NCBI RefSeq assembly: GCF_000482805.1
Contig: NZ_KI519501.1
Coordinates: 61,020-125,019 of the forward strand
Source of the DNA: Deinococcus murrayi DSM 11303
GTDB taxonomy: Bacteria > Deinococcota > Deinococci > Deinococcales > Deinococcaceae
Direction of reading: 5' to 3'
DNA: 64,000 nt
A model generated the notes under the pieces. That model worked only from the letters and a program-made list of their open reading frames with translations, was not told where the DNA came from and did no database searches. Shown here piece after piece: positions 37,106 to 52,013 of the stretch (within the stretch, counting starts at the first letter, position 1; each line of letters begins with the position of its first letter). The translations under genes and the position numbers were made by a program.

Positions 37106-37792
37106 ATGATGCCGGGGCCGTTCGGAGCGCTGCCGCAGGAAACGCGGGCACAGGTGGTGGCCGCCGCCAGACCGGGCCGCTGGGCACGGGGGGGGCTGCT
37201 CTTTCATCCGGAGGACGCTGCCGAGACGCTGTTCGTGCTCACGCGGGGCAGCGTGCGCCTCTACCGCCTGGGGGCCGGAGCGCGGGAGGTCACGCTGGAC
37301 GTGCACGGGCCGGGCGACCTGCTGGGGACCGGGGCGCTGCTGGACGGCGCGACCTACGGCATGTATGCCGAGGCGATGGATGATACCGAGGCCCTGCTGC
37401 TGGGCCGCGAGACGCTTTCGCGCCTGACGGCGGCCCATCCGGCCGTGGGGGTGGCCCTCACCGAGCAGGTCACCCGGCAAACCCGCGGCGTCCAAGAGAG
37501 ACTTGCGGGGCTGGTCTTTATGGAGGTCTCGCAGCGCCTCGCGCAGGCTCTGCTGACCCTGGCCGAACGCGAGGGCCACTGGCCGCAAGGCGGCCCCCTC
37601 GCCTTGCGCGAACGCGTGTCGCACCAGGACCTCGCCCATATGGTCGGCAGCACCCGCGAAACCATCACCAAGCTGCTGGGTGATTTTCGGGCGCGGGGCC
37701 TCCTCGACTTGGGCTACCGCCGCATCATCCTGACCGACCGGGCGGGCTTGCAGGCGGCGGCCCGCGAGCCGCTGCGCGAGCGCTCCCCCTGA
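37106..37792 (+). CDS. Crp/Fnr-family transcriptional regulator
   Basis: This 228-residue protein has a cyclic-nucleotide-like N-terminal domain (GGLLFHPEDAAETLFVLTRG), a dimer helix and a C-terminal HTH (HQDLAHMVGSTRETITKLLG near 172-191). It shares the general plan with the ddrI-like regulator but is clearly a separate branch. There are no Fnr cysteines. The start is ATG 37106 or the adjacent ATG 37109; CAGACT lies 7 nt upstream. It is 54 nt ahead of bshC, so it might influence it. Confidence 0.88.
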   Translation: MMPGPFGALPQETRAQVVAAARPGRWARGGLLFHPEDAAETLFVLTRGSVRLYRLGAGAREVTLDVHGPGDLLGTGALLDGATYGMYAEAMDDTEALLLGRETLSRLTAAHPAVGVALTEQVTRQTRGVQERLAGLVFMEVSQRLAQALLTLAEREGHWPQGGPLALRERVSHQDLAHMVGSTRETITKLLGDFRARGLLDLGYRRIILTDRAGLQAAAREPLRERSP

Positions 37793-37846
37793 CCCCCTGT
37801 CTTTCCTGAACACCGCTGTAGAATCCAAAGCGTAGAATCCGGGGCA

Positions 37847-39409
37847 GTGAACGCGACCAAGACGATTGCAGCGGCGTACCGAGCGGGCGAGTTGCCCGCT
37901 TTCTTCCGTCTGACGCCGGGCGACCTGGCGCGGGCGGCCTCGGAATCCCGCCCCGACGTGGACCGGGAGGCGCTGGCGGAAGCGCTGCGGGAGTACCACC
38001 GCGACCTGGGCACGCTGGACGCCCACACGGAGATGCTGCTGGAGCGGCTGACGCACCCGGCCTCCCGCGTGGTTGTCACTGGGCAGCAGGCGGGGCTGCT
38101 GACGGGGCCAGCCTACAGCGTCCACAAGGGGGCAGACGCGGCCCTCCTCGCCCGCCGACTGCACCGCGAGGACGCCCCGGTGATCGCCGTGTACTGGGTC
38201 GCCAGCCAGGACCACGACGCGGCGGAGGTCGCCTCCACGACCCTACTCGACCACGCGGAGACGCTGCACCGCCTGACCCTCGACCTGCCAGGCGGGGTGC
38301 CGGTGGGCCGGGTGCGCTGGCGAGCAGAGTGGACCGCAGAGGTAGAAGCCCTGCTGGAGCGCTTCGAGACCGCGGCCCCGTACCGCGAGGCGGTGCGGGC
38401 ACGGGTCGCGCGGGCGGTGGCGGGGGGCGGCTCGTGGGCGGACGTGTTCGCGCGCCTCATCCACGGCCTGCTCGCCCCGGCGGGCGTGCTGGTCCTCGAC
38501 CCGCTGCACCCTGCGCTGGCGCGGCTCATGGCCCCCACCCTCGCCCGCGAGCTAGAAGACCCGCTGGCCGGACCTGCCCGCATCGAGGCCGCCGCCGAGC
38601 GGCTGAGGGCGGCGGGCTTCGAGCCGCAACTGCGCCGCCCGGCGGGGGCGACCAACCTCTTTCTGGAGGAGGAGGACGGGGGGCGGCGGCTGCTGAGGGT
38701 GGAGGGAGGGCGCTTCAGCACGGGAACGCGGGAATACCGCCGCGAAGACCTGCTGGGCCTCCTCGCCGCTGACCCCTCGCGGCTGACCCCGGCGGCGGGG
38801 CTGCGCCCAGTCGTGCAAGACGCGCTGCTGCCCACCCTCGCTTTTGTGGTGGGGCCGGGCGAGATTGCTTATGGGGCGCAGCTCAGTGGGGTGTATGAGG
38901 GGCACGGCCTGAACCAACCCTTGCTGTGGCCCCGGCTGAGCGTGACCTGGCTGGAACCCAACGTGGCGCGGCTGCTCGCGCGGCTGGGGGCAACGGCAGC
39001 GGAGGTGCAGGCCGACCCCGAAGGGGTAGTGGGGCGGGCGCTGGCGCGGGAGCGGGGGGCGGCGGCGGCCTCAGCGGAGCGCCTGGCGAAGCTGGATGCC
39101 GAGCTGCGGGCACTCGCTGACGAACTCGGTGCGCTGGACCCCACCCTGGTGGGGGCCGCCGAGCGCACCCGCCTGCGGACGACCGCGCGGGTGGCCCGGC
39201 TCCAGCGCCTCGCCGTGAACGCCCTCGCCCGCCAGGAGGACGACCGCACCCGGCAACTGACCCGCCTGCGGCGGCACCTCCTGCCGGGCGGCGTGCCCCA
39301 GGAGCGCGAGATGAACTTCCTGACCTACCTGCTCAAGCATGGGGAGGAGCCGCTGCGGATGCTGCTCGCGCTAGAGCCGGGCACGCGGGCCGAGCTGAGG
39401 GTTCCCTGA
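37847..39409 (+). CDS. bshC: Bacillithiol biosynthesis cysteine-adding enzyme BshC
   Basis: BshC adds cysteine to glucosaminyl-malate, the last step to bacillithiol, the low-molecular-weight thiol of Deinococcus and Bacillota. The 520 residues contain the family marks VVVTGQQAGLLTGPAYSVHK near residue 75, VYWVASQDHDAAEV and a C-terminal coiled coil. The GTG start at 37847 lies after two copies of GTAGAATCC (37818-37826 and 37832-37840), the second giving a TAGAAT -10 box. The 3' end overlaps the convergent DUF402 gene by 39 nt. Confidence 0.93.
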   Translation: MNATKTIAAAYRAGELPAFFRLTPGDLARAASESRPDVDREALAEALREYHRDLGTLDAHTEMLLERLTHPASRVVVTGQQAGLLTGPAYSVHKGADAALLARRLHREDAPVIAVYWVASQDHDAAEVASTTLLDHAETLHRLTLDLPGGVPVGRVRWRAEWTAEVEALLERFETAAPYREAVRARVARAVAGGGSWADVFARLIHGLLAPAGVLVLDPLHPALARLMAPTLARELEDPLAGPARIEAAAERLRAAGFEPQLRRPAGATNLFLEEEDGGRRLLRVEGGRFSTGTREYRREDLLGLLAADPSRLTPAAGLRPVVQDALLPTLAFVVGPGEIAYGAQLSGVYEGHGLNQPLLWPRLSVTWLEPNVARLLARLGATAAEVQADPEGVVGRALARERGAAAASAERLAKLDAELRALADELGALDPTLVGAAERTRLRTTARVARLQRLAVNALARQEDDRTRQLTRLRRHLLPGGVPQEREMNFLTYLLKHGEEPLRMLLALEPGTRAELRVP

Positions 39410-39931
39410 GGGTCCCTCCGCCGAAACCCAGTCTGCTGGCCACTCCAGCGCCACCCCCCGCGTGCTCAGCCAGGCATGCAGGTCGTAGCGGGCGCGGGCG
39501 AGGCCGGAGAGCACCCCGTGCGCGGCGGTCACGGCGTCCATACACGTTTCGGCGCTGATGTACCCGGCGCGGTGGGCGGCGAGCAGCTCGTCGGTGTCCA
39601 CGATTTCGGCGGCGATGCCGTCGTGGACGAGGAGGTCGAGGTAATGGTCGCGCACACTCCAGACCTCGCCCTCGCGCGAGATGGTGGCGATATCGAGGTA
39701 GTAGTCGTGCTCGCGGGGGCCGTGGAAGTCGTAGCGGCAGACCACCAGTCCCAGAGCGGGAAGGAGGTGCGCCTGCCAGTGCCGAATGCGGGGGTGGGCG
39801 ATGAACTCCCGCGCCACATAGAGGCCGTGGGCATGCTCGCGGTACTCGCGGACGGGCCGCACCCCGGTGTTGGTGTGGTGCTCGCGGGTCCGCAGGTCGT
39901 GGCGCTCGATTTTGACCGGCTCGGCGTGCAT
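39371..39931 (-). CDS. DUF402 domain protein
   Basis: This 186-residue protein contains the DUF402 core ([17 protein letters not shown] then [13 protein letters not shown]) found in nucleoside di- and triphosphate phosphatases and in RNA-associated FAU-1-type proteins. The conserved acidic residues for metal binding (DIATIS and DLLV regions) are present. The start ATG 39931 is the first after which the conserved part begins. The role here is inferred from the family. Confidence 0.82.
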   Translation of the reverse strand: MHAEPVKIERHDLRTREHHTNTGVRPVREYREHAHGLYVAREFIAHPRIRHWQAHLLPALGLVVCRYDFHGPREHDYYLDIATISREGEVWSVRDHYLDLLVHDGIAAEIVDTDELLAAHRAGYISAETCMDAVTAAHGVLSGLARARYDLHAWLSTRGVALEWPADWVSAEGPSGNPQLGPRARL

Positions 39932-40044
39932 GGACCAGCCTACCGAGCGTCCGTGAGACCTGTCCACCGCGCCGGAGACTTCATGAAGATGGACTGGGTT
40001 CAGGAATGCGGGCGGCGCAGGCCCCGGCCCGTAGCCTGAGCTTC

Positions 40045-40932
40045 ATGAGCGAGACAACCGCATTTCTGGGCTTGGGCGCGATGGGGACGCCGATGGCGGC
40101 GCACCTCGCCCGCCGCGCCCGCGAGGCGGGGGGACGTGCCCTGGTGTGGAACCGCACGGGCGCGAAAGCCACCGCCCACGCCCGCGAGCACGGCAGCGAG
40201 GCCGTGACCCTCTCCAGGGCGGCGCGGGCCGACGTGATTTTTTCCTGTCTACCCACCAGCCGCGAGGTAGACGAGGTGGTGGGCGCGCTGGAGGCCGACC
40301 TGCGCCCCGGCACCGTCTGGGTGGACTGCACGAGCGGGCACCCGGAGGCGGCGCGGCGGCAAGCGGCGCGGCTCTCGGAGCGGGGGGTCGCCTTTCTCGA
40401 CGCGCCCGTCAGCGGCGGCACCGCCGGAGCGCAGGCGGGCACCCTCACCGTGATGGTGGGCGGCGCAGCGGGCGTGCTGGAGCGGGTACGGCCTGTCCTC
40501 GCCTTTGCCGGGAAGGTGGTCCACGTGGGCGGTACGGGCGCGGGCTTTGCGGTCAAGGCCGTGAACAACGCGCTGCTGGCGGTCAACCTGTGGGCGGCGG
40601 GCGAGGGCCTGGCGGCGCTGGCACGGGCCGGGGTGGACGTGGCCCCCGCCCTGGAGGTCATCAACGCGAGCAGTGGGCGCTCGAACGCCTCCGAGAACTT
40701 GGTCGGCCAGCGGGTGCTGACCCGCGAGTTCCCGCTGACCTTCGGGCTGGGGCTGCTGGCCAAAGACGTCGGCATCGCCGCCGACGTGGTGCGGGCGGCG
40801 GGAGCGAGTGCGCCCGTGCTGATGCAGACCGAAGCCCTGTTCCGCGCCGCCGCGACGGTGGTGGGCGCGGGCGAGGACCACACTGCCGCCCTGCGGCTCC
40901 TTGAACAGATGAACGGCCAGGAGATTCGATGA
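40045..40932 (+). CDS. 3-hydroxyisobutyrate dehydrogenase family oxidoreductase
   Basis: This 295-residue NAD(P)-dependent enzyme of the beta-hydroxyacid dehydrogenase family has the [16 protein letters not shown] dinucleotide site at the N-terminus, the substrate site [14 protein letters not shown] near 124 and the catalytic lysine in [15 protein letters not shown]. Substrates of the family include 3-hydroxyisobutyrate, tartronate semialdehyde and succinic semialdehyde. A TAGCCT box ends 7 nt before the ATG. The stop overlaps the start of degV by 4 nt. Confidence 0.92.
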   Translation: MSETTAFLGLGAMGTPMAAHLARRAREAGGRALVWNRTGAKATAHAREHGSEAVTLSRAARADVIFSCLPTSREVDEVVGALEADLRPGTVWVDCTSGHPEAARRQAARLSERGVAFLDAPVSGGTAGAQAGTLTVMVGGAAGVLERVRPVLAFAGKVVHVGGTGAGFAVKAVNNALLAVNLWAAGEGLAALARAGVDVAPALEVINASSGRSNASENLVGQRVLTREFPLTFGLGLLAKDVGIAADVVRAAGASAPVLMQTEALFRAAATVVGAGEDHTAALRLLEQMNGQEIR

Positions 40933-41700
40933 CCCAGCAACCACAGTTTGCCGTCGTGACTGACGGCGGCCTCGACGCCTTCGCAGAGCTGCGCAACGCC
41001 GTCCCGGTCGCCCCCTTCAGCCTCAACTTCGGGGACCAGAGCTACCGCATGGACGAGGTGACGCGCGAGTGGCTCTACCGCGAACTTCAGACCAACCCGG
41101 TGCACCCGACCTCCAGCCAGCCCACCCCGCAGGACTGGGCCGAAGCTTACCAGCGGGCGGGGGCGGGGGGCCTCCCGGTGCTCGCCCTCACCATCAGCGC
41201 AGGCCTTTCAGGTGCACGCCGCCGTCACCGCCGCCGAGCGCGGCGAGTCGCTGGAGACGGCCCTGGACTGGGTGCAGCGCACGCACGAGGAAACCGAGCT
41301 GTACTTTACCATCGAGACGCTGGAGTACCTGCGCCGGGGCGGGCGCATCGGGCGAGTGCAGGCCACGCTGGGAGGCTTGCTCAACCTCAAGCCGGTCATC
41401 ACCGTGGACAAGGAAGCCGCCATCTATACCAACGTGGGCCGGGCGCGGTCCTACAAGGCGGCGATTGAGGCCGTCGCCACGCAAGTCACCGCCCGCTATG
41501 GCGAGGGCACCCCGCTGCGGCTGGGCCTGCTGTACGGCTCGGTCCGCGAGGATGCCGACGCGCTCTTGGCGGCCATCTCGCGGCGGCACCCCGTCGTGTG
41601 GTCGGGCTTTGCGGGGGTCAACCCAGTGCTCAACGTGCACACTGGGCCGCGGGCGCTGGGGGTGGCGGCGGCACCGGGGGGGTGGGTCTGGGAGAAGTGA
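40929..41700 (+). pseudogene. degV: degV-family gene broken by an internal deletion
   Basis: DegV proteins bind fatty acids (FakB type). Two frames together make a DegV. Frame one runs from ATG 40929 ([10 protein letters not shown] at the N-terminus) to [11 protein letters not shown] near 41210. The C-terminal half continues in another frame from about 41204 ([10 protein letters not shown]) through [17 protein letters not shown] to the stop at 41700. About 30-35 residues expected between the halves are absent. The 13 bases GCGCAGGCCTTTC at the junction fit both frames, as expected if a deletion joined two short repeats. No selenocysteine or frameshift signal explains it. The product is probably non-functional unless the gap is a sequencing error. 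Confidence 0.8.
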
Positions 41701-43045
<1,345 letters not shown>

Positions 43046-43060
43046 CTTTTCTGTAAAGGG

Positions 43061-43206
43061 GTCAGCCGTCAGCTTTCAGCTATCAGCGGCCAGCGACCGG
43101 CAAGCGCACGGTAGCCAGAGGAATGGCTGGAAGGGAATCTCCTCTTTGCAGCTTGGACCATCCCCGCCCCCCGACTGCTGATGGCTGCTGACGGCTGACG
43201 GCTGAC
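43061..43206. repeat. Small inverted-repeat element with heptamer arms
   Basis: The left arm GTCAGCCGTCAGC... (43061-43087) is the inverse of the right arm ...GCTGACGGCTGAC (43177-43206), with about 27 of 30 positions alignable across one 3-nt indel. The right arm is built of CTGACGG heptamers. The 89-bp core has no open frame of note. It resembles the small non-coding repeats of Deinococcus and lay between degV and moxR before the IS5-type element arrived. Confidence 0.6.
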
Positions 43207-43214
43207 CGCTCTAG

Positions 43215-44088
43215 AGGCTGCCAAGAACGTCAGGCAAAAAGCGGTCTGAGGTTGTGGCAGAGCAGAACGCAGGCGGCGAGGAAGTGGAAGCCGACCAGCG
43301 TGGAGGGGAGGCGCTCCAGGTCCCGGCTGAGTCTTCGGAAGCGTGCCAGCCATGCGAACGAGCGTTCAACGACCCAACGTTTCGGGAGCAGGATGAACCC
43401 CTTGGTCGCCTCTGGACGCTTCACGACGACCAGCTCGACCCCTGCCTGGGTCGCGTCTAGTGCGGTCTGAACCCCGGTGTAGCCCTGATCCACGAACGCG
43501 ACTTCCACCTTGGCTCCGGTGGCTTCCTGCACCTCCAGGCACAGGTCTTTGACCTGTGCCCTGTCCTGTTCGTTCGCTGGGGAAGTGAGGATAGCCAGCA
43601 CGTGCCCCAGGGTGTCCACAGCCAGGTGAACCTTGGTGCCCTTGCGCTTCTTGGCCCCGTCATACCCTGCACGATGACCGCTCTCGGGTGTGCTTTGCAG
43701 GGTTCGGCTGTCCATGACCACGGCGGACGGCTCAGGGGCGCGACCGTGTTCCTCACGCGCCAGGATGCGCAGGTCGTGAGCGGCATTCTCGAAGCAGCCT
43801 GCCACGAACCAACGGTGCGCCTGTTGGCGCACCGTCTCCGCAGGGGGAAAGTCGTTTGGTAGGTAGCTCCACTGCGCTCCCGTGCGGGCCATCCACAACA
43901 AGGCATTCAGAACGTCACGAATGGGGTACTTCCGTTGGCCCGCATCCGCACGGCTGAGCAGCAGGTACGGCAGCAGGAACAGATAGGTGTCGTCGTCAAC
44001 GTCGCTGGGGTAGCCTCGCCGGGTCACCCACCCATTCTGCTGTCTTCAGAGTCACGCACCCTAAGTTCGACCCTGTTCTTGGCAGCTT
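43215..44088 (-). mobile_element. IS5-family insertion sequence, intact, with CTAG target duplication
   Basis: The 874-bp element has 14-bp terminal inverted repeats with one mismatch (AGGCTGCCAAGAAC at 43215-43228; the right end reads AAGCTGCCAAGAAC on the opposite strand). CTAG flanks both sides (43211-43214 and 44089-44092) as a 4-bp target duplication, matching the CWAR preference of the IS5 subgroup. One intact transposase gene fills it. Confidence 0.88.
43230..44027 (-). CDS. IS5-family DDE transposase
   Basis: This 265-residue transposase has the catalytic triad Asp106 ([10 protein letters not shown]), Asp180 (AFVDQGYTG) and Glu221 ([10 protein letters not shown]), the usual DDE spacing, plus [15 protein letters not shown] typical of the IS4/IS5 families. 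It is full length with no frameshift, so the element is likely active. The start lies 61 nt inside the right end of the element. Confidence 0.93.
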   Translation of the reverse strand: MTRRGYPSDVDDDTYLFLLPYLLLSRADAGQRKYPIRDVLNALLWMARTGAQWSYLPNDFPPAETVRQQAHRWFVAGCFENAAHDLRILAREEHGRAPEPSAVVMDSRTLQSTPESGHRAGYDGAKKRKGTKVHLAVDTLGHVLAILTSPANEQDRAQVKDLCLEVQEATGAKVEVAFVDQGYTGVQTALDATQAGVELVVVKRPEATKGFILLPKRWVVERSFAWLARFRRLSRDLERLPSTLVGFHFLAACVLLCHNLRPLFA

Positions 44089-45531
<1,443 letters not shown>

Positions 45532-45586
45532 AGATAGGGCGGAAGCTAGCACGCGCCCCGGCGGGGGAATGTGCGGGTGACGGGGG

Positions 45587-46087
45587 TCAGGAGGCCGCGC
45601 TGCTGGAGGCCGCCGCGCTCGCCTGGTCGTCCTCCAACGCTTTGTAGGCGCAGACGGCGGCCAGTGCCGCGAGCAGAGGCGGCACACTGCTCGGCAGCTT
45701 GAGATTGACATCCTTGCCGTCCACCGCGCCGCCGATGCGCCCCGCGAGGTGGGGTCCATGGTGGCGGAAGCTCACGTCCTTGCCCATCACCCGTCCCGAA
45801 AAGCGCCCTCCGATGTCCTCGCCCCGCTGAGTCAGGGTCAGGTCGTCTCCTTGTATCCGCCCGCCAAGGCGCACAGCCACCCGCTCCGGGGTCAGGTCAC
45901 CGTTTACGTCGAAGCCCGCGAAGGTGCCGCCCACCCGTCCCTCCACATCGCCGCCGCGCAGCGTCAGGTCGAGGTCCTTGCCCTGGAAGCGTCCGCCGAT
46001 GCGCCCGCGCAGCCGGGTGCCGTCCCACTCGGCGTGCAGGTCGTAGCCCGCCGTGAGGCCGCCGATTCGTCCGCTGAGGTCACTCAT
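45587..46087 (-). CDS. Protein of six exact 22-residue repeats
   Basis: This 166-residue protein of unrecognised family reads as six repeats with GRIGG-type starts at residues 6, 28, 50, 72, 94 and 116, exactly 22 apart. The consensus is GR(I/V)GGxxxGKDLxLxxxGxxx, with a turn after each short strand. A hydrophobic helix follows ([17 protein letters not shown] near 136-152) with a Ser/Ala tail. There is no signal peptide. The pattern suits a beta-solenoid or stacked hairpins with a membrane-touching tail; this is inferred. A TACCGT box ends 6 nt before the ATG. Confidence 0.8.
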   Translation of the reverse strand: MSDLSGRIGGLTAGYDLHAEWDGTRLRGRIGGRFQGKDLDLTLRGGDVEGRVGGTFAGFDVNGDLTPERVAVRLGGRIQGDDLTLTQRGEDIGGRFSGRVMGKDVSFRHHGPHLAGRIGGAVDGKDVNLKLPSSVPPLLAALAAVCAYKALEDDQASAAASSSAAS

Positions 46088-46127
46088 AGCCTCACGGTAC
46101 GCGGAGGGCGGGTGGGGGGGTGCCGGG

Positions 46128-47114
46128 TCAGAACTCCGGCACCTCGCCCACCGTGAAGCGCACGTCGAGGCGGTTCAGGCGCACGCCGCCCTCGGTCGTA
46201 ACGAGTTCAGGGCGCGGCATCAGCGCGAGGCTGCCCCGCCGTTCCTGCCCACCCTGCCGCGCGGTAAGCGTGACCGTCCATTCGCCGTCTGCGCCCCGCT
46301 GCGCCTGACCGGGGGTCCAGCCCTGGGCACGCAGGGCCGCCACGTAGTGCGCGAGCACGGCCTGGGCGTCCTGCGCGGTCCGGACGGTCGCATAGGCGGC
46401 GTAAAAGGGTCCGGTGGGACCGTCCGTGCTCGACCACGACCCGCCCTGGCTGACCCTGGCTCCGGCGGGAGCGGGCAACTTGGGCAGCACCAGCCCCCCG
46501 GCCCGCAGCTCGGCGAGGGGGTCGCGGGCGGGCGCGTTCCGGCCCGGCGCGTAGAAGTTGCGCTGGGCCGGGTCGTTCCACTCCAGATTGGCCGGGCAGG
46601 TCGAGCTGATTCCCGTGAAGGAGAGGTAGCGGTAGGTGACCTGACTGCCCCCAGGAGCGGGGCTGGCGGTCACCGCGAGGCTGCCGGGCACGCCGGGCTT
46701 GCACTGGCTCATCACGGTCTGCACAGCGAACCCGTCCCCGAAGCTGCTCTGAAAGACGTCCCCGGACCCCGTCAGGTCGTACTGGTCGCGCCAGCCGCCC
46801 AGCGCGAGCACCTTCAGGGCTGCGGCCCGCGCGGCTTCGGGGGCGGCGGTCGTGCGGACCACCACCAGTGCACCCCCCGGCTGCATGACCGACCCCACCA
46901 CGCTCTGCCCCGGCAGCGCGGGGGGCGCGAAGGGGAGGCCCGGCGCGACCCGCCCCGGCAAGAAGGCGTCCGCGCTCGCTATCCCGGCAGCCGAAAACAG
47001 CAGTGCCCGCTCGGCTTCCGTGAGGCGCGAGAGGAGGTCCGGGGCGGTGGGCTGCGCGAGAGCCGCGCCCCCCAGCAGGAGACCGAGGGCCAACGGGTAA
47101 AGTCGCCGGGTCAT
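46128..47114 (-). CDS. Exported protein of unknown function
   Basis: This 328-residue protein has a clear signal peptide (MTRRLYPLALGLLLGGAALA, cut before QP). The mature part has two cysteines (SQCKPG and SSTCPAN) that could form a disulfide and a C-terminal beta-rich segment with LNRLDVRFTVGE. No known domain was identified. A TACAGT box ends 5 nt before the ATG, a leaderless start. It lies between the 22-residue-repeat gene and the collagen-like gene on the same strand, all possibly envelope-related. Confidence 0.75.
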   Translation of the reverse strand: MTRRLYPLALGLLLGGAALAQPTAPDLLSRLTEAERALLFSAAGIASADAFLPGRVAPGLPFAPPALPGQSVVGSVMQPGGALVVVRTTAAPEAARAAALKVLALGGWRDQYDLTGSGDVFQSSFGDGFAVQTVMSQCKPGVPGSLAVTASPAPGGSQVTYRYLSFTGISSTCPANLEWNDPAQRNFYAPGRNAPARDPLAELRAGGLVLPKLPAPAGARVSQGGSWSSTDGPTGPFYAAYATVRTAQDAQAVLAHYVAALRAQGWTPGQAQRGADGEWTVTLTARQGGQERRGSLALMPRPELVTTEGGVRLNRLDVRFTVGEVPEF

Positions 47115-47242
47115 GCTCCACTGTACCCGGTTGCGCGGGGGGCGGGGACGAAGCTGCGGCGCACAGCCCGTGGCTTCGTCCTCACCTCGCCCTGGGCCGG
47201 CAACAGGCCGCAGAAGGGAACTGCCGGGGAGGCTCTCAACGA

Positions 47243-47274
47243 AGAGAAGTGCCCCCTCACAAGGGCACCTCTCT
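47243..47274 (-). terminator. Hairpin downstream of the SLH/collagen-like gene
   Basis: A 12-bp stem with one G-T wobble (AGAGAGGTGCCC with GGGCACTTCTCT on the minus strand) has an 8-nt loop and is followed by TCGTT. It lies about 50 nt beyond the stop of the gene at 47327-48412. Confidence 0.65.
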
Positions 47275-47326
47275 GACCTCTGGGCTGCCGGCTCGCCAGA
47301 GGCGTTGCCGGAAGGAGTGGGGACGT

Positions 47327-48412
47327 TTAGAAGCGGAACTTCACCCCAGCGGCAACGGAGCTGTTGGTGGCGTTAGAGCCGTCAAAGTAGAACTGCTGAC
47401 GCGCCTCTCCGAAGAGGGCGACGCGGTCAACGACGCGGTAGTCGACGCCGACGAGCAGCTCGCCGAAGGTGGACTGGCGTTCCAGGTTATAACCCCCACC
47501 CGCACCCAGGAAGCCGTCAGCACGGTTGAAGGTCCCGCGGTAGGTAGCGACGGCGCTGATGCTGTTGCCGGGCGTCGTGCCGCGCACGCGGAAGTCTCCA
47601 GTGAGCCGCAGGCCCAGGCTTCCAATCAGAGCGTCATTCCCAATCATCACGCGGACCATCGAGCCGACGTTTTGTTGCAGGATGTTGTAGTAAGAAACCC
47701 CGATGTAGTTGCCGTAGCGCAGCGGTTCGGCGGGAGGCACATATGGCGCACCGGGTTCGCCCCGTTCCCCTTGCGGCCCCTGAGGTCCCGCAGGTCCTTG
47801 CGGCCCCGGCACCCCCTGCGGCCCCTGAGGTCCCGCTGGGCCTGCAGGTCCCTGCGGCCCGGTCGCCCCCTGCAGCCCCTGGGGACCCGCAGGACCGGCG
47901 GGTCCCTGCGGCCCGGTGGCACCCACGGCTCCGGCGCTGCCCGCAGGCAGGTTGGCGATAGCCGCCTGCAGTTCGGCAATCTGGGCGCGCAGCTCTGCGA
48001 TGGCCTCGTTCTGGGCCGTGATTTGGGCGCGGAGCTGCTCCAGCCCCGTCAGGGCCTCTTGCAAGCCTTGGCGCAGCGTTTGCAGTTCTGCAGAGCTAAA
48101 GGTCGTCTGGTTGGCGGGCAGTTGGGCAATCAGACGGGCAAGTACTTGCGCCACTTCCTGGCGGGTAGCTGCCTTGCACCAGTCAAACTGGCCGTCGGGG
48201 TAGCCGATGAACAGGCCCCGCTGGGTCACGAGTTCGATGGCGGCCCTCGCCCAGGTGCCCGGCGTGCAGGCGGTCACGGGGGCCTGGGTGACGGGGCGGA
48301 CCTGCGGCACCACTGGGGTGAGGGGGGTCGTGGTGGTGGGGGCAGAGCCGCCGCCCGCCAGGGCCGTGCCCAGCAGCATCAGGAAGCTGGTTGAGAGGAA
48401 GGTCTGGTTCAT
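47327..48412 (-). CDS. SLH-domain, coiled-coil, collagen-like, beta-barrel envelope protein
   Basis: The 361-residue precursor has a signal peptide (cut near ALAGG) and a Pro/Thr linker. Next come one SLH domain at 48-94 (peptidoglycan or secondary polymer binding), an amphipathic coiled coil at about 104-155 and 22 unbroken collagen-type Gly-X-Y triplets at 158-223 ([10 protein letters not shown] and similar). The last 130 residues are beta-barrel-like and end in FRF, a C-terminal aromatic as in outer membrane proteins. The plan copies the SlpA-type tether of Deinococcus (SLH, coiled coil, barrel) with a triple-helix rod inserted. AAGGAG lies 6 nt before the ATG. Confidence 0.88.
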   Translation of the reverse strand: MNQTFLSTSFLMLLGTALAGGGSAPTTTTPLTPVVPQVRPVTQAPVTACTPGTWARAAIELVTQRGLFIGYPDGQFDWCKAATRQEVAQVLARLIAQLPANQTTFSSAELQTLRQGLQEALTGLEQLRAQITAQNEAIAELRAQIAELQAAIANLPAGSAGAVGATGPQGPAGPAGPQGLQGATGPQGPAGPAGPQGPQGVPGPQGPAGPQGPQGERGEPGAPYVPPAEPLRYGNYIGVSYYNILQQNVGSMVRVMIGNDALIGSLGLRLTGDFRVRGTTPGNSISAVATYRGTFNRADGFLGAGGGYNLERQSTFGELLVGVDYRVVDRVALFGEARQQFYFDGSNATNSSVAAGVKFRF

Positions 48413-48469
48413 GGCTTCTCCTTGAGAACGGGGGGTAAGGCAGACCGCTGTCTGCTGCCTTTCAAGCTC

Positions 48470-48487
48470 AGTGTAGTGTGTCACACT
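48470..48487 (-). promoter_or_regulatory. Promoter box and palindrome before the SLH/collagen-like gene
   Basis: On the minus strand a TACACT -10 box (48470-48475) is joined by the 13-bp perfect palindrome AGTGTGTCACACT (48475-48487), which shares its first base. The palindrome lies in the -35/-10 spacer, so a protein bound there could block transcription. TGTGT/CACA half-sites resemble Crp-family sites but are too close together for a canonical Crp site. Confidence 0.5.
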
Positions 48488-48603
48488 CAGACGATTTTCA
48501 CCCAACTGACTTGTATCTCACAGGCTTCATAAAGACTTGAGTCTTTTGTCGAAAACTTCTCGTGCTGAACGGCCAGTTTCCCCTCGCCAGTGTTCCCGCC
48601 GCA

Positions 48604-48655
48604 GGAGGGCCGGGGAAGGCGCGGTCCCTTCCCGCTCTGCCTCCCCCGGCCCTCC
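48604..48655. terminator. Long inverted repeat after gcvP
   Basis: Perfect 12-bp arms (GGAGGGCCGGGG and CCCCGGCCCTCC) enclose 28 nt. It starts 11 nt beyond the gcvP stop and probably ends the gcv transcript. Its sequence also resembles GC-rich REP-like repeats elsewhere in the window. Confidence 0.6.
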
Positions 48656-48665
48656 CTCCCCCGCT

Positions 48666-51527
<2,862 letters not shown>

Positions 51528-51571
51528 GGGGACTCCTTCGGGGTGATTGGGCTGATGGCTGGTCATACGCT

Positions 51572-51620
51572 CCCTCTCCCGCAGGGGAGAAGGTCTTGCG
51601 CAGCAAGGGGTGAGGGGGCG
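51572..51620. repeat. REP-like GC-rich repeat between gcvH and gcvP
   Basis: The run CCCTCTCCCGCAGGGGAGAA then ...AAGGGGTGAGGGGGCG has a short hairpin (CTCTCCC...GGGGAG) and a G-rich tail. Similar sequences lie at 11235-11270 and 22575-22620. It is a dispersed intergenic repeat type. Confidence 0.45.
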
Positions 51621-51650
51621 ACCATGCGGCACACCCGCTCTCCCGTCCCC

Positions 51651-52013
<363 letters not shown>

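Noticed and set aside
41204..41216. Programmed frameshift in degV
   Set aside because: About 30-35 expected residues are missing at the junction, so a deletion explains it better than recoding; no slippery heptamer was seen.
47743..47961. Proline/alanine-rich frame opposite the collagen-like gene
   Set aside because: The repeated GPQ/GPA codons read backwards give open repetitive frames; signal peptide and SLH domain support the minus strand only.
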